Source: Campylobacterota bacterium (GTDB lineage Bacteria > Babelota > Babeliae > Babelales > Chromulinivoraceae). Taken from it: 53,508 nt of DNA. Under the pieces are notes generated by a model, which saw only the letters and a program-made list of their open reading frames with translations, did no database searches and was not told the DNA's origin. Of the stretch, positions 1 through 8,424 are shown one piece after another; the first letter of the stretch is position 1, and every line of letters begins with the position of its first letter. The stretch covers positions 1 to 53,508 of the forward strand of contig PBME01000018.1 in the NCBI GenBank assembly GCA_002721975.1, in the 5' to 3' direction. The position numbers were made by a program, and so were the translations under genes.

Positions 1-3000
1 AAAATGTGGTGTTGAGGTAATACAATCTCGTGTTAGACGTGAACGTATGGGACACATTAATTTAGTAGCTCCTGTATGTCATATTTGGTACCTTAAAGGA
101 ACTCCAAGTTACTTAAGCTTAATTCTAGATCTTTCAGTAAAAGATTTAGAAAGAGTAGTTTATTTTGACTCTTATATGGTTATTCATCAAGGAAACTCTC
201 CGTTTGCAAGCAAAACAATATTATCAGTTCTTGAATATGAAGAATATTTAGCAAATCATCCTGAAGACTTAGAGTTTAAAGCTGATAGTGGTGCACAAGC
301 ATTGCGTGAAGTTCTGCAGCAAATAGATGTGAATGCAGAAATCGGGCATTTGCAAGAAACGTATAGTAATACAACTTCGGTTGCAGCAAAACATAAAATT
401 ATGCGTAGGATTAAGGTATTATCTGCAATGAAACAAGCTGGACTTCGTCCAGAATGGATGATTTTAGATATTTTACCTGTATTACCTCCAGATTTACGTC
501 CTTTAGTTCCATTAGAAGGTGGCAGATTTGCAAGTTCCGATTTAAATGAATTATATCGTCGTGTATTAAACAGAAATGTTCGTTTACAGCGTCTACTAGA
601 AATCGAAGCTCCAAGCGTTATTATCAAAAATGAAAAACGAATGCTACAAGAATCAGTTGATTCATTAATTGATAATGGAAAACGTGGACAACCTGTGCGT
701 GGTTCTAATAAGCGTCCTTTAAAATCTTTAAGTGAAATGCTTCGTGGTAAACAAGGACGTTTCAGACAAAATCTTTTAGGTAAGCGTGTTGATTATTCAG
801 GTCGTTCTGTAATTGTAGTTGATCCAGAATTAAAAATGAATCAATGTGGTTTACCAAAAGTAATGGCGTTAGAGTTATTTAAATCACATGTGTATGCAGA
901 ATTGTTGCGTTGTAATTTAGCTTCAAACTTAAGAATCGCTAAAAAAATGGTTGAAGATGCAACAACAGAAGTATGGGATGCATTAGATAATGTTGTAAAA
1001 GGTAAAGTTGTTTTACTAAACCGTGCTCCAACGTTGCACCGTTTAGGTATTCAAGCTTTTTATCCTGTTCTTGTAAATGGTAAAGCTATTAAAATTCATC
1101 CATTAGTTTGTTCAGCTTTTAACGCTGACTTTGATGGTGATACAATGTCTGTTCATTTACCATTAAGTTGTAAAGCTCAAAAAGAATCTGAAAAGTTAGT
1201 GCTTTCAACTGCAAATATTCTTGCTCCATCAAATGGAAGACCGGTTTCATTACCTTCTCAAGAGATGATTCTTGGTTTGTACTATATGACAAAAGTAAGA
1301 AAATATGCACGTGGCGAGGGCTCAGTATTTTCTAACGTAAAAGAAGTTGTTTTTGCATATCAATGTCAACAAGTTGATCTTCATGCAAGTATTACATTGC
1401 GTTTAGAAAATGGCACCTTTATAGAAACGACTGTTGGTAGAGCTTTACTGTATGATATATTGCCACAAGACGCTGATACAACATTAGTAAATCGATTGTT
1501 GCGTAAAAAAGACGTAACTCGCTTAGTTGAAAATGTATACTATACATGTGGCCATGAAAAAACAGTTGATTTCTTAGAAAAGATTAAAGAATTTGGTTTT
1601 AAGTATTCAACTTTAGGCGGTGTTTCTTTCCCTATGGAAGGTCTTGTAGAGCCTGGAACAAAAGATACAATAATTGCTGATGCTGAAAAGAAAGTTTCAA
1701 AAGTCGAAAAACTTTATCATACAGGTGCAATTACTAAAGGTGAAAGAGAAAACAAAATTGTTAGTATTTGGCATCGAACAACAGCGTTAATAGCACGAGA
1801 TATGTATGAACAATATGAGTCAGATGACCATAATTCATATGTAAATAAAGAGAAACAATTTAAACCATTTAATCCAATTTTCATGTCGATTGACTCTGGA
1901 GCTCGTGGTACAAAAGAACAAATTAAACAGCTAGTTGCTATGCGTGGATTGATGGCTCGTCCTTCTGGTGAAGTTATTGAAACACCTGTTAAAAGTAACT
2001 TTAAACGTGGTTTAAGTGTTTTTGAATACTTTATTTCAACACACGGTGCTCGTAAAGGTCAAGCTGATACTGCGTTGAAAACTGCAAACTCTGGTTATCT
2101 AACACGTCGTTTAGTAGATGTAGCTCAAGATGTTGTTGTAACAACAAATGATTGTCAAACACTGGGTTATGTTACAGTTACTGACTTGAAAGAATCAGGT
2201 AAAATTATTTGTCCGTTAGTTAATAGACTATACGGTCGAATACTCGTTAATGATTTAAAAGATGGGTTAACTGGTCAAATACTACTAAAACGTGGCGAAT
2301 TAGTTACTCGTACTGTATTTGAAAATATTAAAGATGCTTATGTGACACAAGCTACAGTTCGTTCTGTGTTAACATGCCAAGCAAAACGTGGTGTTTGTGT
2401 TCAATGTTATGGTATGGATTTAGCGACAGGTAAGTTAGTTGATATTGGTGTTGCAGTCGGTGTGATAGCAGCTCAATCGATTGGTGAACCTGGAACTCAG
2501 TTGACTATGAGAACGTTCCACATTGGTGGTACAGCGAGCCTAGGTGATCAAGCATCGTATACTTCGAAACATACAGGAATAGTTGAATTACGAGATGTTC
2601 GTAGTGTCACAAATCGCGATGAAAAAGAAATTGTTGTAAGTCGAAAAGGTTCTATAAAAATTCTATCAGAAGATGGAAGAGAGCTTCAAGAATTACAAGT
2701 GCCTTACGGATCAACAATGCTTGTAAAGCAAGGTCAAAAAGTTAAGGCAAAAACTGAGTTAATTACTGTTGATCCTCACAACGATGTTATTATTGCAGAA
2801 AAAACAGGGTCTGTTGAATTTATTGACTTGATTAATAATGTAACATCACAAGCAAAATTTGATGAATCTACGCAAAAAACATCTATTTATGTTTTAGAAT
2901 ATAAATCAGATAAGTATCAACCAGCATTAGCTATTACAGGTAAAAACGAAGATGATCGTTTACAATATTATTTACCTCATGGTTCATACTTAGTTATAGA

Positions 3001-3799
3001 AGATAAGCAGCAAGTTCAATCGGGTGATATTTTAGTTAGAATTCCTCGAGAAGTATCTAAAACGCGAGATATTACTGGTGGTCTTCCACGAGTATCTGAA
3101 ATATTTGAAGCACGTGTATCTAAAGATGCTGCTGTAATTTCGGATATTGACGGAGAAGTCTCATTTGGTGGATTACATAGAGGTCATCGTAAAATTAATG
3201 TTGCATCAGGTGATAATGTCTTCAGTTATTTGATACCACGTGACAAACAATTAATTGTTGCTGAAGGTGAACATATAAAAGCTGGAGATCAGTTAACAAA
3301 CGGTCTACCTGTATTACAAGATGTTTTAAGAATTTTAGGACCAGATACTTTACAATCATATATTGTTAACCAGATACAAGAAATTTATAACTTACAAGGT
3401 GTTGATATTGATGATCGTCACGTTGAAGTTATTGTAAAACAAATGATGAGAAAAGTACGTGTAGCAGAACCAGGTGATTCAGACTTCTTAATCGGTGATT
3501 TAGTAGATAAAGTACACTTTAAAGAAGTAAATGCTGCGTTACGTGCTGAAAGTAAAAAAGCTGCTATTGCTCGCCCAGTATTGATGGGTATAACAATGGC
3601 CTCATTGGGTACTGAAAGTATTTTCTCAGCAGCATCATTCCAAGAAACAACAAGAATTTTAGCAGAAGCATCTGTGTATGGTTTGGTTGACAATTTATAT
3701 GGTCTGAAGGAAAATATTATTGTTGGTAAATTAATTCCTGCAGGAACCGGTGTACCGTCTTTTAAAGATGAACACCTTGGACCTGATGTGTGTGAATAG
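1..3799 (+). CDS. rpoC: DNA-directed RNA polymerase subunit beta' (5' end outside window)
   Basis: Largest catalytic subunit of RNA polymerase. The gene enters from the left edge: the frame is open from base 2, encoding KCGVEV and RRERMGH of the N-terminal zinc ribbon, so the ATG at 47 is internal and not the start. About 1265 residues are visible. The Mg-binding NADFDGD lies at 1121-1141. The four cysteines of the second zinc site are at codons 2153, 2375, 2396 and 2405, the last three spaced C-x6-C-x2-C, and AAQSIGEPGTQLT follows. The C-terminus looks complete and the gene ends in TAG. A tRNA and rpsO follow on the same strand. Identification is from conserved motifs throughout. Confidence 0.98.
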   Translation, partial: KCGVEVIQSRVRRERMGHINLVAPVCHIWYLKGTPSYLSLILDLSVKDLERVVYFDSYMVIHQGNSPFASKTILSVLEYEEYLANHPEDLEFKADSGAQALREVLQQIDVNAEIGHLQETYSNTTSVAAKHKIMRRIKVLSAMKQAGLRPEWMILDILPVLPPDLRPLVPLEGGRFASSDLNELYRRVLNRNVRLQRLLEIEAPSVIIKNEKRMLQESVDSLIDNGKRGQPVRGSNKRPLKSLSEMLRGKQGRFRQNLLGKRVDYSGRSVIVVDPELKMNQCGLPKVMALELFKSHVYAELLRCNLASNLRIAKKMVEDATTEVWDALDNVVKGKVVLLNRAPTLHRLGIQAFYPVLVNGKAIKIHPLVCSAFNADFDGDTMSVHLPLSCKAQKESEKLVLSTANILAPSNGRPVSLPSQEMILGLYYMTKVRKYARGEGSVFSNVKEVVFAYQCQQVDLHASITLRLENGTFIETTVGRALLYDILPQDADTTLVNRLLRKKDVTRLVENVYYTCGHEKTVDFLEKIKEFGFKYSTLGGVSFPMEGLVEPGTKDTIIADAEKKVSKVEKLYHTGAITKGERENKIVSIWHRTTALIARDMYEQYESDDHNSYVNKEKQFKPFNPIFMSIDSGARGTKEQIKQLVAMRGLMARPSGEVIETPVKSNFKRGLSVFEYFISTHGARKGQADTALKTANSGYLTRRLVDVAQDVVVTTNDCQTLGYVTVTDLKESGKIICPLVNRLYGRILVNDLKDGLTGQILLKRGELVTRTVFENIKDAYVTQATVRSVLTCQAKRGVCVQCYGMDLATGKLVDIGVAVGVIAAQSIGEPGTQLTMRTFHIGGTASLGDQASYTSKHTGIVELRDVRSVTNRDEKEIVVSRKGSIKILSEDGRELQELQVPYGSTMLVKQGQKVKAKTELITVDPHNDVIIAEKTGSVEFIDLINNVTSQAKFDESTQKTSIYVLEYKSDKYQPALAITGKNEDDRLQYYLPHGSYLVIEDKQQVQSGDILVRIPREVSKTRDITGGLPRVSEIFEARVSKDAAVISDIDGEVSFGGLHRGHRKINVASGDNVFSYLIPRDKQLIVAEGEHIKAGDQLTNGLPVLQDVLRILGPDTLQSYIVNQIQEIYNLQGVDIDDRHVEVIVKQMMRKVRVAEPGDSDFLIGDLVDKVHFKEVNAALRAESKKAAIARPVLMGITMASLGTESIFSAASFQETTRILAEASVYGLVDNLYGLKENIIVGKLIPAGTGVPSFKDEHLGPDVCE

Positions 3800-3814
3800 T
3801 TAAATTGGTAATAA

Positions 3815-3889
3815 AGGCGCGTAGCTCAGGGGTAGAGCACTGCTTTGACGTAGCAGGGGTCAGCGGTTCAATTCCGCTCGTGCCTACCA
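3815..3889 (+). tRNA. tRNA-Val (anticodon GAC)
   Basis: The 75 nt fold as a full cloverleaf. The acceptor stem AGGCGCG pairs with CGTGCCT (one G-U), the D stem is GCTC/GAGC, the anticodon stem CTGCT/AGCAG holds loop TTGACGT, and the T stem AGCGG/CCGCT holds loop TTCAATT. Loop positions 34-36 read GAC, which decodes the valine codon GUC (and GUU by wobble). The discriminator is A and CCA is encoded in the gene. It sits 15 bases after the rpoC stop, so it may be co-transcribed with rpoC and processed out. Confidence 0.95.
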
Positions 3890-3938
3890 GTAAAATTGAT
3901 GAAACAAGAATAGTTAAATATATAGGGTAAGATTAGAT

Positions 3939-4208
3939 ATGTTAACAAGAGAAGAAAAATTAGCGATTATTAAAGATTTTGGAACAAGCGAAACAGATTC
4001 TGGTTCAACAACTGTTCAAATTGCTTTATTAACAAAAAAAATTGAACGCTTGCAAGGTCATTTAAAAGCAAATCATAAAGATTACAGTTCAAAACGTGGT
4101 TTGATGCAAATGGTAAATGATCGAAAAGGTCTTTTGGCTTATCTTCAAAAAACAACTAATATAGATACTTACAGAGATGTTATTAAGCGTCTTGGAATTA
4201 GAAAGTAA
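3939..4208 (+). CDS. rpsO: 30S ribosomal protein S15
   Basis: Primary 16S rRNA-binding protein of the small-subunit platform; 89 residues, the usual family length. The conserved helical core is visible: DTGS-like segment as TDSGSTTVQIALLT, then LQGHLKANHKDYSSKRGL, and the C-terminal KGLLAYLQK and YRDVIKRLGIRK. It lies directly upstream of pnp (27 bases apart), the same rpsO-pnp order as in many bacteria, which suggests one transcript. No separate terminator is visible between the two. Confidence 0.97.
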   Translation: MLTREEKLAIIKDFGTSETDSGSTTVQIALLTKKIERLQGHLKANHKDYSSKRGLMQMVNDRKGLLAYLQKTTNIDTYRDVIKRLGIRK

Positions 4209-4235
4209 TACAAAATTTTAAGAGAGAACAAAAGA

Positions 4236-6347
4236 ATGGTCAAAACATTTAAGTTGCCAAATTTAGGGTATGAGTTAACAGTCGGAAAATTTGCAAAACA
4301 AGCAGATGGAACGGCTTGGTTAAAACATAAAAATACAGTTGTGTTATCAACTGCTGTTATGTCGGAATCAAAAGATTTCCCGGGTTTTTTGCCGTTATCG
4401 GTTGATTATAGAGAGCAGTTTTCAGCAGCTGGAAAAATTCCTGGAGGGTACCTTAAACGTGAAGGTCGTTCGTCAGATAAAGAGATATTGACAAGCCGTC
4501 TAATTGATCGTTCAATTAGACCACAATTTCCTTCATACTTTTTTAATTCTGTGCAAGTTTTAACAACTGTTTACTCGATTGATAAAGAAGCTTTAGCTGC
4601 ACCGTTATCATTATTAGCAAGTTCTATTGCGTTAACATTATCACGTATTCCTTTTCGTGAACCAGTTGGTGCTGTTCAGGTTGGACGCATTGATGGTAAA
4701 TGGATTGTAGATCCTAATAAAGATGATTATATGAATTCTACTGTTAAACTTATGGTAGCAGGTACCAAAGAAGGTATTTGCATGGTAGAAGGTGGTTGCG
4801 AGCAAGTCAGTGAGACAGAATTAATAGATGCGCTGTTTTTAGCACACGATGTTATCAAGCAGCAAGTTGTTTGGCAAGAAGAAATTGCAAAAGAGCTAGG
4901 AACAATTGAAAAAGATCTTACTTATAAAGATGGATTTGACTGGGATACTTGGCATAATTATGTTAAAACATATTTAACGCCATCTCGAGTAGATAGTGTA
5001 TTTAAATATGGTGCTGATAAAAAAACAAGAAAAGATGCAATTGTAACAATTAAAACAGATTTTCTAGAACAGCATAAAGATCTTATTGATCAAGCCAAAG
5101 AAACATGTGCTGATTTTGACCAACGTTTGGATTACATTTTTGATGGATTATTGCACGATGTAGTTGGTGAAGAAATTGTTACAAGAGCAACTCGTGTAGA
5201 TGGGCGAAACTTTAAACAAGTACGTGATATCACAACAGAAGTTGGACTTATGCCTTCTGTGCACGGTTCATCGTTGTTTCAACGTGGTGAAACTCAAGCA
5301 TTAGTAAGTACAACACTTGGTAGTGGAAAAGATGCTCAAAAAGTAGATGATCTTTGGGAAGATGAGCCTGTTGATATGCCATTTATGTTACATTACAATT
5401 TTCCTCCATTTTCTGTAGGTGAAGCTCGTCCGTTACGAGGTCCAGGTCGTCGTGAAGTTGGACATGGGTATTTAGCAAAGTCTGCTATTAAACGTGTTTT
5501 ACCAAATAAAAAAGATTTTCCGTACACTATACGTGTCATTTCAGATATTTTAGAATCAAATGGCTCAAGCTCTATGGCAACTGTTTGTGGTACAACAATG
5601 GCACTTATGGATGCTGGTGTACCAATATCAGATATGGTTGCGGGTATTGCTATGGGATTGTTACATGCACCAGGTGGTAAATTTCAAGCTATTACGGATA
5701 TTACTGGCTTTGAAGATGCTTTAGGTTTAATGGACTTTAAAGTAGCAGGTACTTATAAAGGTATTAATGCTATTCAAATGGATATTAAATACAAAGGTGG
5801 TTTAAAGCGTGAAGTATTTGAACAAGCATTAGAACAAGCAAAACAAGCTCGTTTACATATTTTAGATGAAATGAGTAAAGTAATGTCTTCACCAAAAGCA
5901 GAGTTATCTCCATTAGTTCCTCGTATGATTTCTTTAGATATAGATCCAAATAAAGCTGGTGGTATTATTGGCTCTGGTGGTAAGATTATTAAAGAAATTA
6001 TCGAAAAAACTGGTACAACAATTGATATTGAAGGATCAGAAGTATTTATATTTGCTCCTCCTGGGTCAAATTTAGATCAAGCAGTTTTATGGGTTAAAAT
6101 ATTAGCAGATCAAATTGAACAAGGAATGATTCTTGATGGAATTATTGCTCGTACAGCTGATTTTGGATTGTTTGTAGATATAGCACCAGGTAAATCTGGC
6201 TTGCTACATATATCAAAAATTGCACGAGATAAGCAACAACAATTAGATAAGCATTATCCGATAGACAGTGATCTTAAAGTTAAAGTACTTGATTATGATC
6301 GTGAAACCGGCAGAATTCGATTAGGTTTAACAGATAAAGATAAATAG
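4236..6347 (+). CDS. pnp: Polyribonucleotide nucleotidyltransferase (PNPase)
   Basis: Phosphorolytic 3'-5' exoribonuclease that degrades mRNA and releases nucleoside diphosphates. The 703 residues match the family length. Two RNase PH-like halves are separated by an alpha-helical region. The second half holds PLRGPGRREVGHG and the catalytic acidic segment ending in LMDFKVAGT (about residues 496-504). A KH domain with GGIIGSGGKIIKEI starts near residue 573, and an S1 RNA-binding domain covers about residues 630-700 (DFGLFVDIAPGKSGLLHIS). The ATG follows an AGAGAG-type ribosome-binding site. The gene is followed immediately by a strong terminator. Confidence 0.98.
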   Translation: MVKTFKLPNLGYELTVGKFAKQADGTAWLKHKNTVVLSTAVMSESKDFPGFLPLSVDYREQFSAAGKIPGGYLKREGRSSDKEILTSRLIDRSIRPQFPSYFFNSVQVLTTVYSIDKEALAAPLSLLASSIALTLSRIPFREPVGAVQVGRIDGKWIVDPNKDDYMNSTVKLMVAGTKEGICMVEGGCEQVSETELIDALFLAHDVIKQQVVWQEEIAKELGTIEKDLTYKDGFDWDTWHNYVKTYLTPSRVDSVFKYGADKKTRKDAIVTIKTDFLEQHKDLIDQAKETCADFDQRLDYIFDGLLHDVVGEEIVTRATRVDGRNFKQVRDITTEVGLMPSVHGSSLFQRGETQALVSTTLGSGKDAQKVDDLWEDEPVDMPFMLHYNFPPFSVGEARPLRGPGRREVGHGYLAKSAIKRVLPNKKDFPYTIRVISDILESNGSSSMATVCGTTMALMDAGVPISDMVAGIAMGLLHAPGGKFQAITDITGFEDALGLMDFKVAGTYKGINAIQMDIKYKGGLKREVFEQALEQAKQARLHILDEMSKVMSSPKAELSPLVPRMISLDIDPNKAGGIIGSGGKIIKEIIEKTGTTIDIEGSEVFIFAPPGSNLDQAVLWVKILADQIEQGMILDGIIARTADFGLFVDIAPGKSGLLHISKIARDKQQQLDKHYPIDSDLKVKVLDYDRETGRIRLGLTDKDK

Positions 6348-6360
6348 TAAGTAATTTTAC

Positions 6361-6399
6361 AAAAAAGAAAGCGACTTGTTAAAAGTCGCTTTCTTTTTT
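6361..6399 (+). terminator. Rho-independent terminator after pnp
   Basis: A perfect 17-bp stem with a 5-base loop (GTTAA); the stem core is GAAAGCGACTT/AAGTCGCTTTC, flanked by A6 on the left and T6 on the right. It begins 13 bases after the pnp stop and closes the rpoC-tRNA-rpsO-pnp block. The A/T flanks would let it work in either direction. Confidence 0.93.
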
Positions 6400-6448
6400 G
6401 TTGATAAATATTATTTTTTGATAGTTTTATCGAAGGATTGTCTATTTA

Positions 6449-6457
6449 TGTTATACT
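6449..6457 (+). promoter_or_regulatory. Extended -10 promoter candidate
   Basis: TG-T-TATACT fits an extended -10 element (TGnTATAAT with one mismatch). No good -35 is visible, which an extended -10 can tolerate. Transcription would start near 6464, between this element and the ATG at 6483, and would exclude the in-frame TTG at 6438 as a start. Confidence 0.45.
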
Positions 6458-6482
6458 GATAACGGGTAATTTTTTAATTATA

Positions 6483-7448
6483 ATGTTTTTGTTCATGAAT
6501 GTAACACAGTTTTTTACCAATTTTTCTTCTATTGTTTCTTACAAGCATCCAGTGATATGTTTTACAGGCAAAACAGATCAACCTTTATTTTTTGAGAAAT
6601 TAAAGCAATATATTGAGCAACAAGCTGGTAATTCTTTTAAAACTATTAATATAGATAGTGATATTTCTCAGGTTCAAGGTCAGTTGTCGACGACATTTTT
6701 AGGACAAACTTCTTGGTATTGGTTAAGCAATATTGGATTAATCAGTTCAAAAAAGAAAAAAAGTGATTATCTTAATTTTATTAAAAATTATAGTGGTCCA
6801 CATCGATTATTAGTTTTTATTCCAGAATCTGATATTACAACACTGTCAAATGAGATTATGAACTATGTTATACAAGAAAATTATCAGTATGATCAAATAA
6901 AAAAAATACCAATACTATATGATGATCAAAAAACTGAAGTTTTAGCGTACTTTTATAGTAAATTATATCGTTTAAAAAAAGAGTATTCACTAGATCAATT
7001 GTGTTTGCTTAAAGAGTATGCATCACTTTTGGGTAAAAACATAAATCAATTTTTTGATACATGGATAGAACAATTAATTATATCAGATGTATCATTATTT
7101 CATTTGAGCCAATTATTTTTTGAAAAACAAAGTTCTGAGTTTTTTCGTAAATGGCAAGACATTCGTAAGTATTATGCAGATCAATTTTGGACAGCATACT
7201 TTTCAGAACAATTATTCAAAGCTAGTTTTTATATTCGATATCAAGGGCAAGTGCCAACAGATCAAAAACAATTATTATTTGGCTTGCCATTTTCATTTAT
7301 AAAACATGATTGGCAATTGTATCATGTTCGTGAATTACAAGCCGCTCATCAAAAATTATATACAATAGACTTGTCTTTAAAACGTGGTGGAAACATACAT
7401 CAATTAGATTCTTTTTGTATGTTATTTTTTAGCAATGCTTTTCATTAG
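6483..7448 (+). CDS. Possible DNA polymerase III delta subunit (HolA-like)
   Basis: A 321-residue protein with no sharp motif. The length, an N-terminal segment resembling a nucleotide-binding first strand (PVICFTGKTDQPLFFEKL), a helical middle and the C-terminal pattern VRELQAAHQKLYTIDLSLK followed by GG resemble delta subunits of the clamp loader, whose last domain ends in a similar 'L..a...l...D..lK.G' helix. In that family the protein opens the beta clamp. This is a weak family call. I start it at ATG 6483, because the upstream in-frame TTG (6438) lies before the likely transcription start. Its stop overlaps the convergent gene by 4 bases. Confidence 0.45.
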   Translation: MFLFMNVTQFFTNFSSIVSYKHPVICFTGKTDQPLFFEKLKQYIEQQAGNSFKTINIDSDISQVQGQLSTTFLGQTSWYWLSNIGLISSKKKKSDYLNFIKNYSGPHRLLVFIPESDITTLSNEIMNYVIQENYQYDQIKKIPILYDDQKTEVLAYFYSKLYRLKKEYSLDQLCLLKEYASLLGKNINQFFDTWIEQLIISDVSLFHLSQLFFEKQSSEFFRKWQDIRKYYADQFWTAYFSEQLFKASFYIRYQGQVPTDQKQLLFGLPFSFIKHDWQLYHVRELQAAHQKLYTIDLSLKRGGNIHQLDSFCMLFFSNAFH

Positions 7449-7777
7449 TTATTGGGTGGCTCATATTCTTCTGATTCGTCTTCATAGATAGTTATTTGTG
7501 ATCCATCAGGATAATATGTTATCTCTTCTCCACAAAGTGTTATAACTGTGATTGAACCATTTGTATGTTTTGTAAATCGTTTAATTGGTTCAGATCGTGA
7601 GATAAAATCATCCATGTTTTCATCTGTATCTATTTTTTTACTATAATTAGCTGTTGCGATACAAGAAGTTGTAGCATTCTTTTTTAAGAATTTCATACTT
7701 GTTTTATGTAACCATCGAGTATATGTTTCAGATGTAAAAGTTATTATACAAATTAGTGATATACATAGTTTATACAT
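7445..7777 (-). CDS. Small exported protein with a TCP10-like 'PDG' repeat
   Basis: 110 residues. The N-terminus (MYKLCISLICIITF) is a signal peptide or membrane anchor. The C-terminal third, about residues 78-103, reads SITVITLCGEEITYYPDGSQ and continues with ITIYEDES. This alternating beta-strand and 'yPDG' pattern recalls the glycine-rich repeats at the C-terminus of eukaryotic TCP10/CPAP proteins. That resemblance is my inference from one and a half repeats. The gene is last in the leftward cluster with the DUF502, glmM and cda-like genes, separated by only 2 bases from the DUF502 gene, so it is probably co-transcribed. Function unknown. Confidence 0.6.
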   Translation of the reverse strand: MYKLCISLICIITFTSETYTRWLHKTSMKFLKKNATTSCIATANYSKKIDTDENMDDFISRSEPIKRFTKHTNGSITVITLCGEEITYYPDGSQITIYEDESEEYEPPNN

Positions 7778-7779
7778 AG

Positions 7780-8415
7780 CTATTTTACATCCTGTTTTTT
7801 TACATAACGTTCTGGTTGTAAAATGCCTCCAGAAATAATAAGAGCAGTTGCTTCTTGTCGTGTTAAATCAGTTTCCATATAAGTTCCTTCAGGAACCATA
7901 ACAAAAAAACCGGTTGTTGGATTAGGAGTAGTCGGAATATAAATGTTTACGTATATTTTTTCAGTATCGGGAGCAATTTGATGTGGAACTTGGCTTGTTA
8001 AAAAACCAATACTGTAAGCACCTTTTATAGGAAATTCGATAACAACTACTTTTTTAAAACTAAGTTGATCCTGAGATGTAAAAGCGCTTACCAATTGTTT
8101 TACACCAGAATAAACTGTTCTTATTAAAGGTAATCGTGATAGTATATCTTCGACAAATTGTACAAGTGGTCTCAATATAAAAAATCTGAGTAAAGCACCG
8201 ATTAATAGAATAAAAATTATAATAAGTAAAATTTCATGATGAGGAATAGCCTCTAAAAGAGGAATGTTTAATTTACGTAAAGGTATTAACCAGCTTTTGA
8301 CAAGATTGAAAAAAAAGCTAAATAATGCAAAAGTAATCGTAATCGGTAGTAAAAATATAAGACCATTAATAAATAAAGTTTTAATATATTTACTTATAAA
8401 TTTAAATACATTCAT
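7780..8415 (-). CDS. DUF502 family integral membrane protein
   Basis: 211 residues. Two hydrophobic segments are visible, at about 13-36 (INGLIFLLPITITFALFSFF) and 60-80 (EILLIIIFILLIGALLRFFI). They are followed by the conserved family stretch RPLVQFVEDILSRLPLIRTVY and by FVMVPEGTYMETDLT near the end, with a PTTPNPTTGFF segment between. This architecture matches the DUF502 family, found widely in bacteria and of unknown biochemical role. The start ATG lies 9 bases beyond the glmM stop, so it is probably in the same leftward operon. The family call is firm; a function is not known. Confidence 0.88.
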   Translation of the reverse strand: MNVFKFISKYIKTLFINGLIFLLPITITFALFSFFFNLVKSWLIPLRKLNIPLLEAIPHHEILLIIIFILLIGALLRFFILRPLVQFVEDILSRLPLIRTVYSGVKQLVSAFTSQDQLSFKKVVVIEFPIKGAYSIGFLTSQVPHQIAPDTEKIYVNIYIPTTPNPTTGFFVMVPEGTYMETDLTRQEATALIISGGILQPERYVKKQDVK

Positions 8416-8424
8416 AAGCTTCCT

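Noticed and set aside
256-627. Minus-strand open frames inside rpoC
   Set aside because: Shadow frames of a strongly conserved gene; no recognisable product.
47-3799. ATG at 47 as the start of rpoC
   Set aside because: The frame is open to the left edge and encodes the conserved zinc-ribbon residues KCGVEV before this codon.
6438-6482. TTG at 6438 as the start of the HolA-like gene
   Set aside because: It lies upstream of the likely extended -10 element and transcription start; ATG 6483 fits better.
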